Shown here: positions 53,827 to 62,439 of the stretch, one piece after another
How the letters are laid out: every line of letters begins with the position of its first letter
Numbering within the stretch: position 1 is the first letter of the stretch
DNA from: an uncultured Anaerococcus sp.
GTDB lineage: Bacteria; Bacillota; Clostridia; Tissierellales; Peptoniphilaceae
DNA length: 64,000 nt
Direction of reading: 5' to 3'
Assembly: GCF_943908415.1 (NCBI RefSeq)
Contig: NZ_CALTSY010000003.1
Coordinates: 1 to 64,000 of the forward strand
Position numbers and translations under genes: made by a program
The notes under the pieces: generated by a model
Database searches by the model: none
Seen by the model: only the letters and a program-made list of their open reading frames with translations
Told to the model about the DNA's origin: nothing

Positions 53827-55149
53827 TTATTTTTCTACTAAATTAGCTTTTTTCTCTTCTTGTCTCTTTTCCCAGATATCATTAGCAGTCTTATTCCAAT
53901 TTTTAGCGTATGGTTTACATTTTGCTTCAAGATCTTTTGGATCTTCTGGTGAGATAAAGTCAGTTGATTTTGCATTAGATTCTTCTACAAGTTTTGTAAG
54001 CTTACCAGCATTTTCAAGCATTGGACAAGGCTTAAACATGTTATCATTGAATGGTTGATTATCATGATAACCCATAAATAGTGGGCTTTGTAAAGCTTCA
54101 AGTAGGGTTTTTTCTCTTATATTAGAATCTGAATAGTGGATAAATGCACAAGGCTCCATATCACCTAGAGAGTTTATATGTAGATAGTTTCTTCCACCTG
54201 CTATGCAACCATTTATAAATTCAGCATCATTTTGGAAGTCAATAGCATATATCTTGTGTGGGCTATCTGCAGATCTTATATATCTTATCCTATCGCAAAC
54301 ATATTGTCTTTGTTCTGGTGTTGGTAAAAGTGAAGGGTCTGCATCATTACCAACTGGCATATAATGGAAGAACCAAGCTAGCTTACAACCATGATCTGTC
54401 ATTTTTCCTATAAATTCATCTGAAGTAACTTGTGTATAGTTTTTAGATGTATAACATACAGAAACACCATATAAAAGTTTATATTTTCTAAGTAAATCCA
54501 TAGCGTTAAGTACTCTATTATATACTCCGTCACCTCTTCTGAAGTCGGTGGATTCTTCGCTACCTTCAACACTTAAGGCAAAAGATATATTACCAACTTT
54601 TGCTACTTCTTTACAGAAATCTTCATCAATTAAAGTTCCGTTTGTATATATATGAAAAGCAGATTCATTAAATTCATTTGCTAATTTTATGATATCATCT
54701 TTTCTAACTAGAGGTTCACCGCCTGTCATTAGGAAGAAATAGCAACCTATCTCATTTCCTTGTCTAATTATATCCTCCATTTCTTCATAGCTTAGACTAT
54801 TTTGGTGGCCGTATTCTGCTGCCCAGCAACCCTTACAAGCTAAGTTACAAGCAGAAGTTGGATCAAATAATATTGCCCATGGAATGTTACAATTATATTT
54901 TCTTTGTAGTTCATTTCTTTGGGCATTTCCTTTGTAAACTGCATTATAAGCTACAGTCATGATAAAGCGTTTCAATACATTATCATCAATTTCATTAACT
55001 ATATCTTCTGCAAAAGAAGACCATTTTGATGAAGGGTTATCAAATTCTTTTCTGATTCTCTCTAAAGCGTGTTTTGCACTGTTCTCTTCTGAAGAATTTG
55101 GCATTATGTACTTATCCATAGTAGTCTTATCTTTTAATTTGTTTTCCAT
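53827..55149 (-). CDS. Radical SAM protein with SPASM-like C-terminus
   Basis: A 440-residue radical SAM enzyme. The cluster motif CNLACKGC has C101, C105, C108 (Cx3Cx2C), followed by FLMTGGEPL near 140. Additional cysteines in INGCIAGG, MEPCAFIH and KPCPMLEN form a SPASM-type auxiliary cluster region. An N-terminal segment of about 90 residues without known motif precedes it. No peptide substrate or maturase partner gene is adjacent, so the reaction is unknown. Its upstream region has a 38-bp palindrome. GAGGTGA precedes the ATG. Confidence 0.85.
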   Translation of the reverse strand: MENKLKDKTTMDKYIMPNSSEENSAKHALERIRKEFDNPSSKWSSFAEDIVNEIDDNVLKRFIMTVAYNAVYKGNAQRNELQRKYNCNIPWAILFDPTSACNLACKGCWAAEYGHQNSLSYEEMEDIIRQGNEIGCYFFLMTGGEPLVRKDDIIKLANEFNESAFHIYTNGTLIDEDFCKEVAKVGNISFALSVEGSEESTDFRRGDGVYNRVLNAMDLLRKYKLLYGVSVCYTSKNYTQVTSDEFIGKMTDHGCKLAWFFHYMPVGNDADPSLLPTPEQRQYVCDRIRYIRSADSPHKIYAIDFQNDAEFINGCIAGGRNYLHINSLGDMEPCAFIHYSDSNIREKTLLEALQSPLFMGYHDNQPFNDNMFKPCPMLENAGKLTKLVEESNAKSTDFISPEDPKDLEAKCKPYAKNWNKTANDIWEKRQEEKKANLVEK

Positions 55150-55212
55150 AAAATCACCTCAATAAATCCTTTCTAATATATTATCTACTAATATAATTTT
55201 ATTAATAGTATG

Positions 55213-55250
55213 TAATTATAAATAATTTCATATGAAATTATTTATAATTA
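55213..55250. repeat. 38-bp perfect palindrome, candidate operator
   Basis: Arms of 19 bases meet without a loop around CATATG (centre 55231/55232); the core is AATTTCATATGAAATT. It lies 64 bases upstream of the radical SAM start. The core resembles Crp/Fnr-type dyads, but differs from the hcp operator. Confidence 0.75.
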
Positions 55251-55425
55251 TAATATATCTTATAAAAAGAAAAATGCAAGCGATTATTTTAACTATTTTA
55301 GATTATTAGATATAGTGGAAAATTAAACTATATTTTATTGATATATTATTTTAAAATATGCATTAATAAAAATGACGAGAAAGTTCCATAAAATTAAAAT
55401 AAATTTAAATACAAGACATATTTAT

Positions 55426-55454
55426 TTGAAAAATCACATGAATTTTTCTATACT
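55426..55454 (+). promoter_or_regulatory. Promoter of the Crp/Fnr - PPK2 unit
   Basis: TTGAAA (55426-55431), 17 bases, TATACT (55449-55454), then GAGGTGA and the ATG at 55471. The leader is very short. Confidence 0.75.
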
Positions 55455-55470
55455 TAGTATGAGGTGAAAT

Positions 55471-56118
55471 ATGAACTTAAGAGATATTCCTATGTTTACA
55501 AATCTAAGTGATGATGACTTAGCTTATATAAAAAATAAGACAAAAATAGAAGAAAAAACCTATACTAAAGATAGTCATATATTTATGGTAGGGCAAATTG
55601 CAGGAGATATGTATTATCTTATAGAAGGATCTATCTTGGTTTACAAGATAGACCCAAATGGCAAGAGATTTATTATAAGAAAGTTTAATAAACCTGCAAT
55701 TTTTGGAGAAGTATATTCCTATCTTAAAGAGCCCTTTGACTTTTCAGCACAAGCAGAAGAAGAGAGTAGAGTCTTAATAATCCATGACTTTAAAAAGATA
55801 TTTGAAGGTGATGTTCCAGAAACATTTTTAAAATCTTATATAATGCTAATATCCCAAAAAAGTTTAGAATTAAGTCGAGCTAATCAAATTACCTCCCAAT
55901 CCACCCTAAGACAAAAGATAGCAAAATATCTTATCTTAAACCAAGAAAACTCTAAAGTTACCATAGAATATTCCAGAGAAGAATGGGCGGATATACTTGC
56001 TACAACTAGGCCATCACTATCACGTGAATTATCAAATATGGCAACAGATGGACTAATTAGCTTGAAAGATAAGGCTATAGAAATACTGGATATGAAAAGG
56101 CTAGGAGATATTATCTAG
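55471..56118 (+). CDS. Crp/Fnr-family regulator, possible HcpR
   Basis: A 215-residue regulator: cyclic-nucleotide-binding-type beta domain about 1-120 (IFMVGQIAGDMYYLIEGSILVYK), dimer helix about 125-145, C-terminal winged helix about 146-215 with ILATTRPSLSRELSNMATDGLI. There is no cysteine, so it does not hold an FNR-type Fe-S cluster. HcpR regulators, which activate hcp under nitrosative stress, have this layout; the neighbouring hcp operator supports the call. PPK2 follows 33 bases later. Confidence 0.85.
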   Translation: MNLRDIPMFTNLSDDDLAYIKNKTKIEEKTYTKDSHIFMVGQIAGDMYYLIEGSILVYKIDPNGKRFIIRKFNKPAIFGEVYSYLKEPFDFSAQAEEESRVLIIHDFKKIFEGDVPETFLKSYIMLISQKSLELSRANQITSQSTLRQKIAKYLILNQENSKVTIEYSREEWADILATTRPSLSRELSNMATDGLISLKDKAIEILDMKRLGDII

Positions 56119-56151
56119 TAATTGGGGTACAAGATTAAAAAGGAGTAGGCG

Positions 56152-57627
56152 ATGAATTTAGAAAAAAAAATAAAAGCTGAATATAATAATGTTGGTCGTT
56201 CTGACTTAAAATCAAGCTTAGCTAGGCTTTCTAGGATTTGTCAAAATTTACAAGTCCCAGTCCTAGTAATGGTAGATGGCTATGAATCATCAGGTAAGGG
56301 ATATGTTATAAACCAACTTAGTCAAGACTTGATGCCAAAATATTTTGATGTTGAGGTTTTTGAAAAAAATGAAGAATATGATAACAAGTTTCCTTTTGAA
56401 AGAAGATTCTTTGAAAATGCACCAAAAAAGGGGCACATAAAGATTTTTGATAGGTCATTATACTACAAAATTTTTGATGATTTATCATTAAAAGAAGATG
56501 AACTTAATGAAAAAATCGAGTCCATGGAAAAAATGGAAAAGATGCTTTATGATGATCAGACTATTATCATCAAATTTTTCTTAAATGTAAGTGTAGATGA
56601 GCAAAAAAAACGAATCAAAAAACTAAAAGATTCTAATGAAAAGAGCTTTTATCTTACACGAAATGATGAAGAACAAAATGAAAACTACAAAGACTATCAA
56701 AAACATTTTGAAAGTATATTAGAAAAAACTAATTTTGACTTTAGTCCTTGGACTATCATAGATAGCGATGACTTAAAAGAAGCTAGTAAAGAAGCCTTAT
56801 ACCAAATGCTAGAAGCTCTTACTATAGGTCTTGAGAGAATATCAACACAAAGAATGGATATAGAAAATACCGAAAGATCCTATCAAAATAATACAAAGAT
56901 TATAGAAAATCTAGATTTAAGCAAAACTATAAGTGATGAGGATTACAAGAAAAAGAAAGATAAACTAGAAAAAGAAGTTCGTGATATGGTATTTGAATAC
57001 TATAAGAGAGGAATATCTACAGTTCTAGTATTTGAAGGAGTAGATGCTGCTGGTAAAGACGGTGCAATTGAAAGGCTTATTAAAAAAGTAGACCCAAGAC
57101 TATACACAGTTCATGCAATATCAGCTCCAACTAAAGAAGAGCTTGACCATCACTACTTATGGAGATTCTATGATAAATTACCAGAAGATGGTGAAATGGG
57201 AATCTTTTCAAGATCTTGGTATGGTAGAGTTATGGTAGAACGTGTGGAAGGCTTTGCCAAAACAAGTGAATGGGATAGGGCCTATGATGAGATGCTAGAG
57301 ATGGAAGAGCAAATATATGATCACGGAAGCCTAGTTTTAAAATTCTTTGTAGTTATAGACAAGGATGAACAATACAAGAGATTTATGGCTCGTGAGAATA
57401 ATCCTGATAAGAACTATAAAATCACAGATGAAGATTGGCGCAATCGTGCTAAGTGGGATTCATATATAGAAGCTATGGATGAAATGCTAGTCCGTACTAA
57501 CGTAGACTATGCACCTTGGATAGTTGTAGAAGGTAATCAAAAACACTATGCAAGGATTAAGGTCATGGAAGAGTACCTAAAACGTGCAAAAGCCCATCTA
57601 GATAAATTAGATAAAGAAAGTAAATAA
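56152..57627 (+). CDS. Two-domain polyphosphate kinase 2 family (polyphosphate:AMP phosphotransferase type)
   Basis: A 491-residue protein with two PPK2 domains. Domain 1 (about 15-230) has MVDGYESSGKGYVINQL and a DRSLYYKI lid region. Domain 2 (about 270-485) has FEGVDAAGKDGAIERL near 300, SAPTKEELDHHYLWRFYDKLP and SRSWYGRVMVERVEGF. Two-domain members (PAP, class II) convert AMP to ADP with polyphosphate. Domain 1 is more divergent, as in known PAP enzymes. AAGGAGTAGGCG precedes the ATG; it is probably co-transcribed with the Crp/Fnr gene. Confidence 0.9.
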   Translation: MNLEKKIKAEYNNVGRSDLKSSLARLSRICQNLQVPVLVMVDGYESSGKGYVINQLSQDLMPKYFDVEVFEKNEEYDNKFPFERRFFENAPKKGHIKIFDRSLYYKIFDDLSLKEDELNEKIESMEKMEKMLYDDQTIIIKFFLNVSVDEQKKRIKKLKDSNEKSFYLTRNDEEQNENYKDYQKHFESILEKTNFDFSPWTIIDSDDLKEASKEALYQMLEALTIGLERISTQRMDIENTERSYQNNTKIIENLDLSKTISDEDYKKKKDKLEKEVRDMVFEYYKRGISTVLVFEGVDAAGKDGAIERLIKKVDPRLYTVHAISAPTKEELDHHYLWRFYDKLPEDGEMGIFSRSWYGRVMVERVEGFAKTSEWDRAYDEMLEMEEQIYDHGSLVLKFFVVIDKDEQYKRFMARENNPDKNYKITDEDWRNRAKWDSYIEAMDEMLVRTNVDYAPWIVVEGNQKHYARIKVMEEYLKRAKAHLDKLDKESK

Positions 57628-57689
57628 CAAATTTTTATTTTAGCTAAATGTAGTATAATTAGTTCAGTATAACATTAGAAGGAGAATAA

Positions 57690-58220
57690 ATGAAAAATAA
57701 AACAATCTTGACTATAGCTGCTGTTTTAGCTTTAGGACTTCCACTAGCAGCATGTGATAATCAAAATAGCAATGATACAGAAACAAAAACCACTAGTGAA
57801 GAGACTGACTCAGCTGATACTAATGATAAAGTAGAAGATAAAGAAGCCACAGAAGAATCAAAAGATGAGGATTCTACATCAAAAAATGATATTTATGATT
57901 TAGAAATGACCTATCTTCCAGAAGATTTCGTAGAAAACTTTAAGGATGAGAAAAAAGACCTAAGAACTATAGAATACACAGCAGAAAAGAATCCTGCTAA
58001 AAAAATTACCCTTCAAATTACAAATAATGATGATAGAATGCAAGAGCTAATAACAGTTCCAGAAGATGCAGAAGATATCACAATTGCTGACAATACTGGA
58101 AAATATTGGGATGATGGGTCATTTAACTACATTGTTATCAAAGATGGGGAAAACAACATCTATGCTAGAAGCACCATCGAAAAGGATGAAGCAAGTAAAG
58201 TAGTTGAAGGAATCAAATAA
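57690..58220 (+). CDS. Lipoprotein, unknown function
   Basis: A 176-residue secreted lipoprotein. Signal peptide with lipobox LPLAAC and lipidated C22, then a low-complexity linker rich in E, T, D and S (about 25-70) and a small folded domain (about 70-176). The folded part was not recognised. AGAAGGAGAA precedes the ATG, and TATAAT at 57654-57659 may be its -10 box. It is located between PPK2 and the CmpB-family genes. Confidence 0.8.
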   Translation: MKNKTILTIAAVLALGLPLAACDNQNSNDTETKTTSEETDSADTNDKVEDKEATEESKDEDSTSKNDIYDLEMTYLPEDFVENFKDEKKDLRTIEYTAEKNPAKKITLQITNNDDRMQELITVPEDAEDITIADNTGKYWDDGSFNYIVIKDGENNIYARSTIEKDEASKVVEGIK

Positions 58221-58231
58221 AAGGTGGTATG

Positions 58232-58262
58232 CTCTTAAGAAGTAATTCTTAGGAGTTTTTAT
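58232..58262 (+). terminator. Terminator or attenuator before the CmpB genes
   Basis: A 10-bp stem CTCTTAAGAA/TTCTTAGGAG with a 4-base loop and T run. Its right side includes the TAGGAG ribosome-binding site of the next gene, so folding could also limit translation of that gene. Confidence 0.55.
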
Positions 58263-58264
58263 TT

Positions 58265-59062
58265 ATGCAATATTATATAAGTTATTTTTTTATATATGCT
58301 ATTATAGGCTGGATAATTGAAGTTTCCTTTCATGTCATCACTAAAGGTAAATTTATCAATAGGGGATTTCTTAGTGGACCTTATTGCCCAATATATGGTT
58401 TCGGTGCTTTATCAGTTATCCTACTATTAAACCAAGTAGGTCCTATAAGTAAGCTGATTTTGTTTTTTGCCTCTATGCTTATAGCTACGATTTTAGAGCT
58501 TATAACAGGATTTATATTAGAAAAAATATTTCACAAGAGATGGTGGGACTACACTAGCTATAAGTTTAACCTAGGAGGTTACATTTGCGCTGAGTTTTCC
58601 TTGCTTTGGGGAGCTGTCTGCTTTATTTTATATGAAGCAATCCACCCTCTGATTATAAAACTAATAGGACTAGTTCCAATTAAAATTTTGCTTATAGTCA
58701 ATATAATTATGGGAGTAATGTTTGTAGTAGACTTTATAACTACAATAATAACCATAATGGGATTAAGCCAGAAGTTTAAATTATTAGAGAATCAATCAAA
58801 GGATATCAGAAAAGTATCAGATGGGATTGGCCAAGTAGTAGCAAAGAGTACTTTTGATGCTCTAGATAGGAAAAAAGAGTTTGAAAACTCCAAGTTTGCC
58901 AAAGAATTTGATGAAAGAAGTGCTGAATTTAAGGCCAAATTTGATTCTCTAGGTGAGAAGAGACTCCTCCGTTCTTATCCAAACCTTATAAAAGATTTGG
59001 ATGATAAATGGGAAAATAGAGAATCTGCTAAAAGAAAAGAAAGTATTAAAGATAAGCATTAA
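58265..59062 (+). CDS. CmpB-type putative ABC transporter permease (copy 1)
   Basis: A 265-residue membrane protein of the PF06541 (ABC_trans_CmpB) group. Landmarks: FFIYAIIGWIIEV, GPYCPIYGFG, ELITGFILEKIFHKRWWDYT and LLWGAVCFILYE. About six membrane segments in the first 175 residues, then a charged cytoplasmic tail. Function unknown despite the family name; no ATPase is adjacent. A paralogue follows in tandem. The ribosome-binding site lies in the hairpin just upstream. Confidence 0.85.
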   Translation: MQYYISYFFIYAIIGWIIEVSFHVITKGKFINRGFLSGPYCPIYGFGALSVILLLNQVGPISKLILFFASMLIATILELITGFILEKIFHKRWWDYTSYKFNLGGYICAEFSLLWGAVCFILYEAIHPLIIKLIGLVPIKILLIVNIIMGVMFVVDFITTIITIMGLSQKFKLLENQSKDIRKVSDGIGQVVAKSTFDALDRKKEFENSKFAKEFDERSAEFKAKFDSLGEKRLLRSYPNLIKDLDDKWENRESAKRKESIKDKH

Positions 59063-59116
59063 TTGCTTATAAATTTTGCTATACTTAAATATGCCATAAT
59101 TGGCTTGGAGAATTTT

Positions 59117-59881
59117 ATGATAAAAGTCTATATAATTTATTTTTTCATCTACGCTATAATAGGCTGGACTATGGAAGTTATATACAATGGGATTAGGCAA
59201 GGAAAGTATATAAACTGCGGAGTTTTAAACGGGCCTTGGTGTCCTATCTATGGCTTTGCTGCCGTAATTATACTAATCTTGCTTAACATGGTAGAAACTG
59301 ATAGTAAGTTCTTCCTGTTTTTTGCATCACTGCTTATAGCTTCTATAATAGAGCTTATAACAGGCTTTATTTTAGAGAAAGTATTCCATAAAAGATGGTG
59401 GGATTATTCGGATAAGAAGTTTAACATAGCAGGATATGTATGTGCAGAGTACTCACTTTTGTGGGGCGCCCTATGCTTTATTCTTTACGAAGCTATTCAC
59501 CCTATGATAGCTAATTTGGTAAGCATAATACCTTATAAACTCACTATAGCTATAAATATATTTGTATTTATATTATTTACAATAGATTTAATAGCAACTA
59601 TAAATTCCATCCTAGGAATCAATAAGAAATTTAAACAGATAGAGAAATCATCAGAAAGAATAGGAGAGCTAACCACAGATCTAGGCGAAAGAATTGCCCA
59701 TAAGGGTATAGATACAGCTGATAAAACAAGTGGAAGAAAGAAAGAATTTGATGAGAGAAGTAGAGAGTTTAGAAAGAACTTCAATAAATATGGAGAAAAG
59801 AGAATTCTTAAAGCCTTCCCTAATCTAATACATGATTTAGAAGATAGAGACTATAATTTCAAAGAAACAAATAGAGATTGA
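59117..59881 (+). CDS. CmpB-type putative ABC transporter permease (copy 2)
   Basis: A 254-residue paralogue of the preceding gene, 54 bases downstream: FFIYAIIGWTMEV, GPWCPIYGFA, ITGFILEKVFHKRWWDYS and LLWGALCFILYE align almost residue for residue, followed by the same sort of charged tail (KEFDERSREFRKNF against FAKEFDERSAEFKAKF). TTGGAG supports ATG 59117; an upstream in-frame TTG at 59063 directly after copy 1 is less likely. A strong terminator overlaps its stop codon. Confidence 0.85.
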   Translation: MIKVYIIYFFIYAIIGWTMEVIYNGIRQGKYINCGVLNGPWCPIYGFAAVIILILLNMVETDSKFFLFFASLLIASIIELITGFILEKVFHKRWWDYSDKKFNIAGYVCAEYSLLWGALCFILYEAIHPMIANLVSIIPYKLTIAINIFVFILFTIDLIATINSILGINKKFKQIEKSSERIGELTTDLGERIAHKGIDTADKTSGRKKEFDERSREFRKNFNKYGEKRILKAFPNLIHDLEDRDYNFKETNRD

Positions 59882-59920
59882 TCAAAAACTGCTGTGCTCA
59901 GAAAGCCAGCAGTTTTTGAT
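59881..59920 (+). terminator. Terminator after the CmpB pair
   Basis: A 14-bp perfect stem ATCAAAAACTGCTG/CAGCAGTTTTTGAT (59881-59894, 59907-59920), T-rich on the 3' side. Confidence 0.8.
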
Positions 59921-59954
59921 TATTTAGTATATAATCATATAAAAGAGGTGGATT

Positions 59955-60641
59955 ATGGATAGATTTAAGATATTTTTGATAGAAGATGATGAAGTTATAG
60001 CAAAGTCACTTAAAAAATTTTTGGAGAATTGGTCTTATGAGCTCTATCTTGCCAAAGATTTTGAGAATGTATTTGATGAGTATATAGCCATTAACCCGGA
60101 TTTAGTTCTGGTAGATATATCATTGCCGTTTTTTAATGGATATTATTGGTGTGAGCAGATTAGAAAGGTATCTAATCTTCCTATAATATTTATATCATCG
60201 GCTGATGAAAATTTAAATAAGATTATGGCTATGAATATGGGAGCAGATGATTACATAACCAAACCCTTTGACTTGGAATTGCTTCTTGCAAAGATCAAAG
60301 CCTTACTTAGGCGTTCCTATGAGTATAAGGAGATTTCAAACAATATAGCTTACAAGGATGTCATAATAGATAGGGATAAGATGCTATTAATATTTGATAA
60401 GCAAGAAATAAGTTTATCAAAAAATGAATACCTCATTTTAGAAATGATGTTTAAGTATCCAGAAAAAATCTTTAAGAGAGAAGAAATCATGGATAAGATT
60501 TGGCAGACTGATGAGTTTATAGACGATAATACTCTGACTGTAAATATTATGAGACTTCGAAAGAAGCTTGAAGATATAGGACTAAAAGATTTTATTAAAA
60601 CTAAGAAAAAGGTTGGTTATTATATTGAAAGAGATATCTAA
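59955..60641 (+). CDS. bceR: OmpR-family response regulator (BceR type)
   Basis: A 228-residue regulator. Receiver domain about 1-120 with acidic pocket E10-D11-D12, phosphoacceptor D54 in LVDISLP and Lys in YITKPFD near 103; winged-helix DNA-binding domain about 130-228 ending RLRKKLEDIG...GYYIE. It is followed by an intramembrane-type kinase and an ABC transporter, the layout of BceRS-BceAB antimicrobial-peptide resistance modules. AGAGGTGG precedes the ATG. Confidence 0.88.
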   Translation: MDRFKIFLIEDDEVIAKSLKKFLENWSYELYLAKDFENVFDEYIAINPDLVLVDISLPFFNGYYWCEQIRKVSNLPIIFISSADENLNKIMAMNMGADDYITKPFDLELLLAKIKALLRRSYEYKEISNNIAYKDVIIDRDKMLLIFDKQEISLSKNEYLILEMMFKYPEKIFKREEIMDKIWQTDEFIDDNTLTVNIMRLRKKLEDIGLKDFIKTKKKVGYYIERDI

Positions 60642-61581
60642 GTTCTTAAAATTAAAAAGTCATACAATTATAATATTTTGTTTCTATATATTATTTTTAT
60701 TTATAAGTACATGGTTTGGAATTGATTATAACTATATACTTTATATAGTATTGGTATCAATATTCTTATTTTTACTAGCAAATATAATTTCCTTTATAAA
60801 GTATAGGTCGACTTTAGATGACATGACTTATTGGGCAAAAGACCCATCAGTAAAGTCTCCAGATTTGATAAAAGAAACAGAGTTTTTTGAAGCTATAAAT
60901 AGTCTTTATAAATCAAATAAGGAAAATGAAAAGCAATTCGATATAAAAATGAAAGAGCTCAAGGACTATATAAGTATATGGACTCATCAGATTAAAACTC
61001 CACTTTTTTCCCTAGACTTAATATTAAATGATCACCCTATAGATAGTCATCAGGCAAAGGCAGAAGTTTTTGCAATAGAAGAATATATAGATAGTCTGCT
61101 TTCATATATAAGACTTGAGTCCTTGTCCACTGATTTTGTTTTTAGAAAACAAAGCTTGGATGATCTTATAAGATCATCTATAAAAAAGTATGCTAAAGTT
61201 TTTATAAAAAGAAAAAACAAAATAAATTTTACTCCTACTAATCTAAACATTACTACAGATGAAAAATGGTTTGGCTTGATACTAGATCAAATCCTATCAA
61301 ATGCCAATAAATATACCCAAGATGGAGAGATTTCTATATATGTAAAAGACAATAATCTGATAATTGAGGATACGGGTATAGGCATTAGAAAAGAAGATTT
61401 GCCAAGAGTTTTTGATAAATCATATACTGGCTACAATGGTAGAATTTACAAAAAATCAACAGGTATTGGATTGAACTTAGTAAAAAATACTGCCAAAAAT
61501 TTAAGCTTAGATGTAGATATAGAATCAAAAGTGGGAGAAGGTACTAGCTTGGTTATAAATTTAAGTCGAGTCTTAAACTAA
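60625..61581 (+). CDS. bceS: Sensor histidine kinase (BceS type, intramembrane-sensing)
   Basis: About 318 residues. Two N-terminal membrane helices with almost no extracellular loop (about 11-29 and 34-55), then H-box IWTHQIKTPLF with the histidine near 121, N-box QILSNANKYTQ near 225, and IEDTGIGI and STGIGLNLVK. This matches BceS kinases, which sense through their ABC transporter. The start is uncertain: TTG 60625 is chosen, overlapping the end of bceR; TTG 60613 is also possible. Confidence 0.85.
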   Translation: MKEISKFLKLKSHTIIIFCFYILFLFISTWFGIDYNYILYIVLVSIFLFLLANIISFIKYRSTLDDMTYWAKDPSVKSPDLIKETEFFEAINSLYKSNKENEKQFDIKMKELKDYISIWTHQIKTPLFSLDLILNDHPIDSHQAKAEVFAIEEYIDSLLSYIRLESLSTDFVFRKQSLDDLIRSSIKKYAKVFIKRKNKINFTPTNLNITTDEKWFGLILDQILSNANKYTQDGEISIYVKDNNLIIEDTGIGIRKEDLPRVFDKSYTGYNGRIYKKSTGIGLNLVKNTAKNLSLDVDIESKVGEGTSLVINLSRVLN

Positions 61582-61609
61582 CAAATTGTCACTTTAAGTC
61601 CTAAATTGT
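61582..61609 (+). promoter_or_regulatory. Repeated ACAAATTGT/TAAATTGT motif, candidate BceR box
   Basis: CAAATTGT (61582-61589) and TAAATTGT (61602-61609) are 20 bases apart, two helical turns, in the gap before the ABC transporter genes. The first is inside a short dyad, ACAAATTGT. In known modules the transporter genes have their own BceR-dependent promoter. Inferred only. Confidence 0.35.
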
Positions 61610-61680
61610 TATATAAATCCAAGGATTTTTATTTTTTTATATTGTAATATATAGAAAAGATAAGAAAGGAAAGTGATTAT

Positions 61681-62439
61681 ATGCTACTTGAAGTTTCAAA
61701 TTTAGAAAAAATATATAAGACTAGATTATCAAGCAATCAAGTTGTTGCTTTAGATAATGTTAATTTTTCAGTGGAGGAAGGTGAATACATAGCTATTATG
61801 GGCGAATCTGGATCGGGTAAGACTACTCTATTAAACTTGCTTGCCCTTCTTGATAAAGCTAGCCAAGGAAAAATCATTTTAGATGGTAAAGATTTATCTA
61901 CAATATCGGATTCGCAAATATCAAAATTTAGACGAGACCACCTAGGCTTTGTATTTCAGGATTTTAATTTGTTAGATACACTTACTCTTAAGGAAAATAT
62001 ACTCCTACCACTCATACTTGCAGAAGAGGATATGAAAACTTTTGATAAAAGAGTTGATGATGTTGCCAAACCTCTTAGGATAAATGAAATATTAAATAAA
62101 TATCCCTATGAAGTATCTGGAGGACAAAAGCAAAGGTGTGCAGTTGCAAGAGCCCTTATTAATAATCCAAAACTACTACTAGCTGATGAGCCAACGGGAG
62201 CACTAGATTCTAATAGCTCAAAAGAGCTAATGGAAGTCTTTAGACAATTAAATAAATCTGGTCAAACAATCTTAATGGTAACTCACTCCATTCAGGCGGC
62301 TGCTGAAGCGAAAAGAGTTTTATTTATAAAAGATGGAAAGATATTCCATGAACTTTATAATTCAGGATTCACAGATTATGAAATGGGAGAAAAGATAGCA
62401 GATACTATGCAAATGCTTAGCAGAGGTAATTTAAGATGA
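61681..62439 (+). CDS. bceA: BceA-type ABC transporter ATPase
   Basis: A 252-residue ATPase: Walker A GESGSGKTT at 41-49, Q-loop FQDFNLLDTL near 92, signature VSGGQKQR near 145, Walker B LLLADEPTGALD near 165 and H-loop VTHS near 200. Length and the LNLLALLD segment after Walker A fit the MacB/BceA group. AAAGGAAAG precedes the start. Its stop overlaps the permease start (ATGA). Confidence 0.9.
   Translation: MLLEVSNLEKIYKTRLSSNQVVALDNVNFSVEEGEYIAIMGESGSGKTTLLNLLALLDKASQGKIILDGKDLSTISDSQISKFRRDHLGFVFQDFNLLDTLTLKENILLPLILAEEDMKTFDKRVDDVAKPLRINEILNKYPYEVSGGQKQRCAVARALINNPKLLLADEPTGALDSNSSKELMEVFRQLNKSGQTILMVTHSIQAAAEAKRVLFIKDGKIFHELYNSGFTDYEMGEKIADTMQMLSRGNLR

Larger units (their letters stand above)
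55150..55470. other. Divergent intergenic region radical SAM / Crp-Fnr
   Basis: A 321-base gap between divergent genes. It holds the 38-bp palindrome (55213-55250), the Crp/Fnr promoter (55426-55454) and otherwise AT-rich sequence. A minus-strand promoter for the radical SAM gene was not clearly found. Confidence 0.5.
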
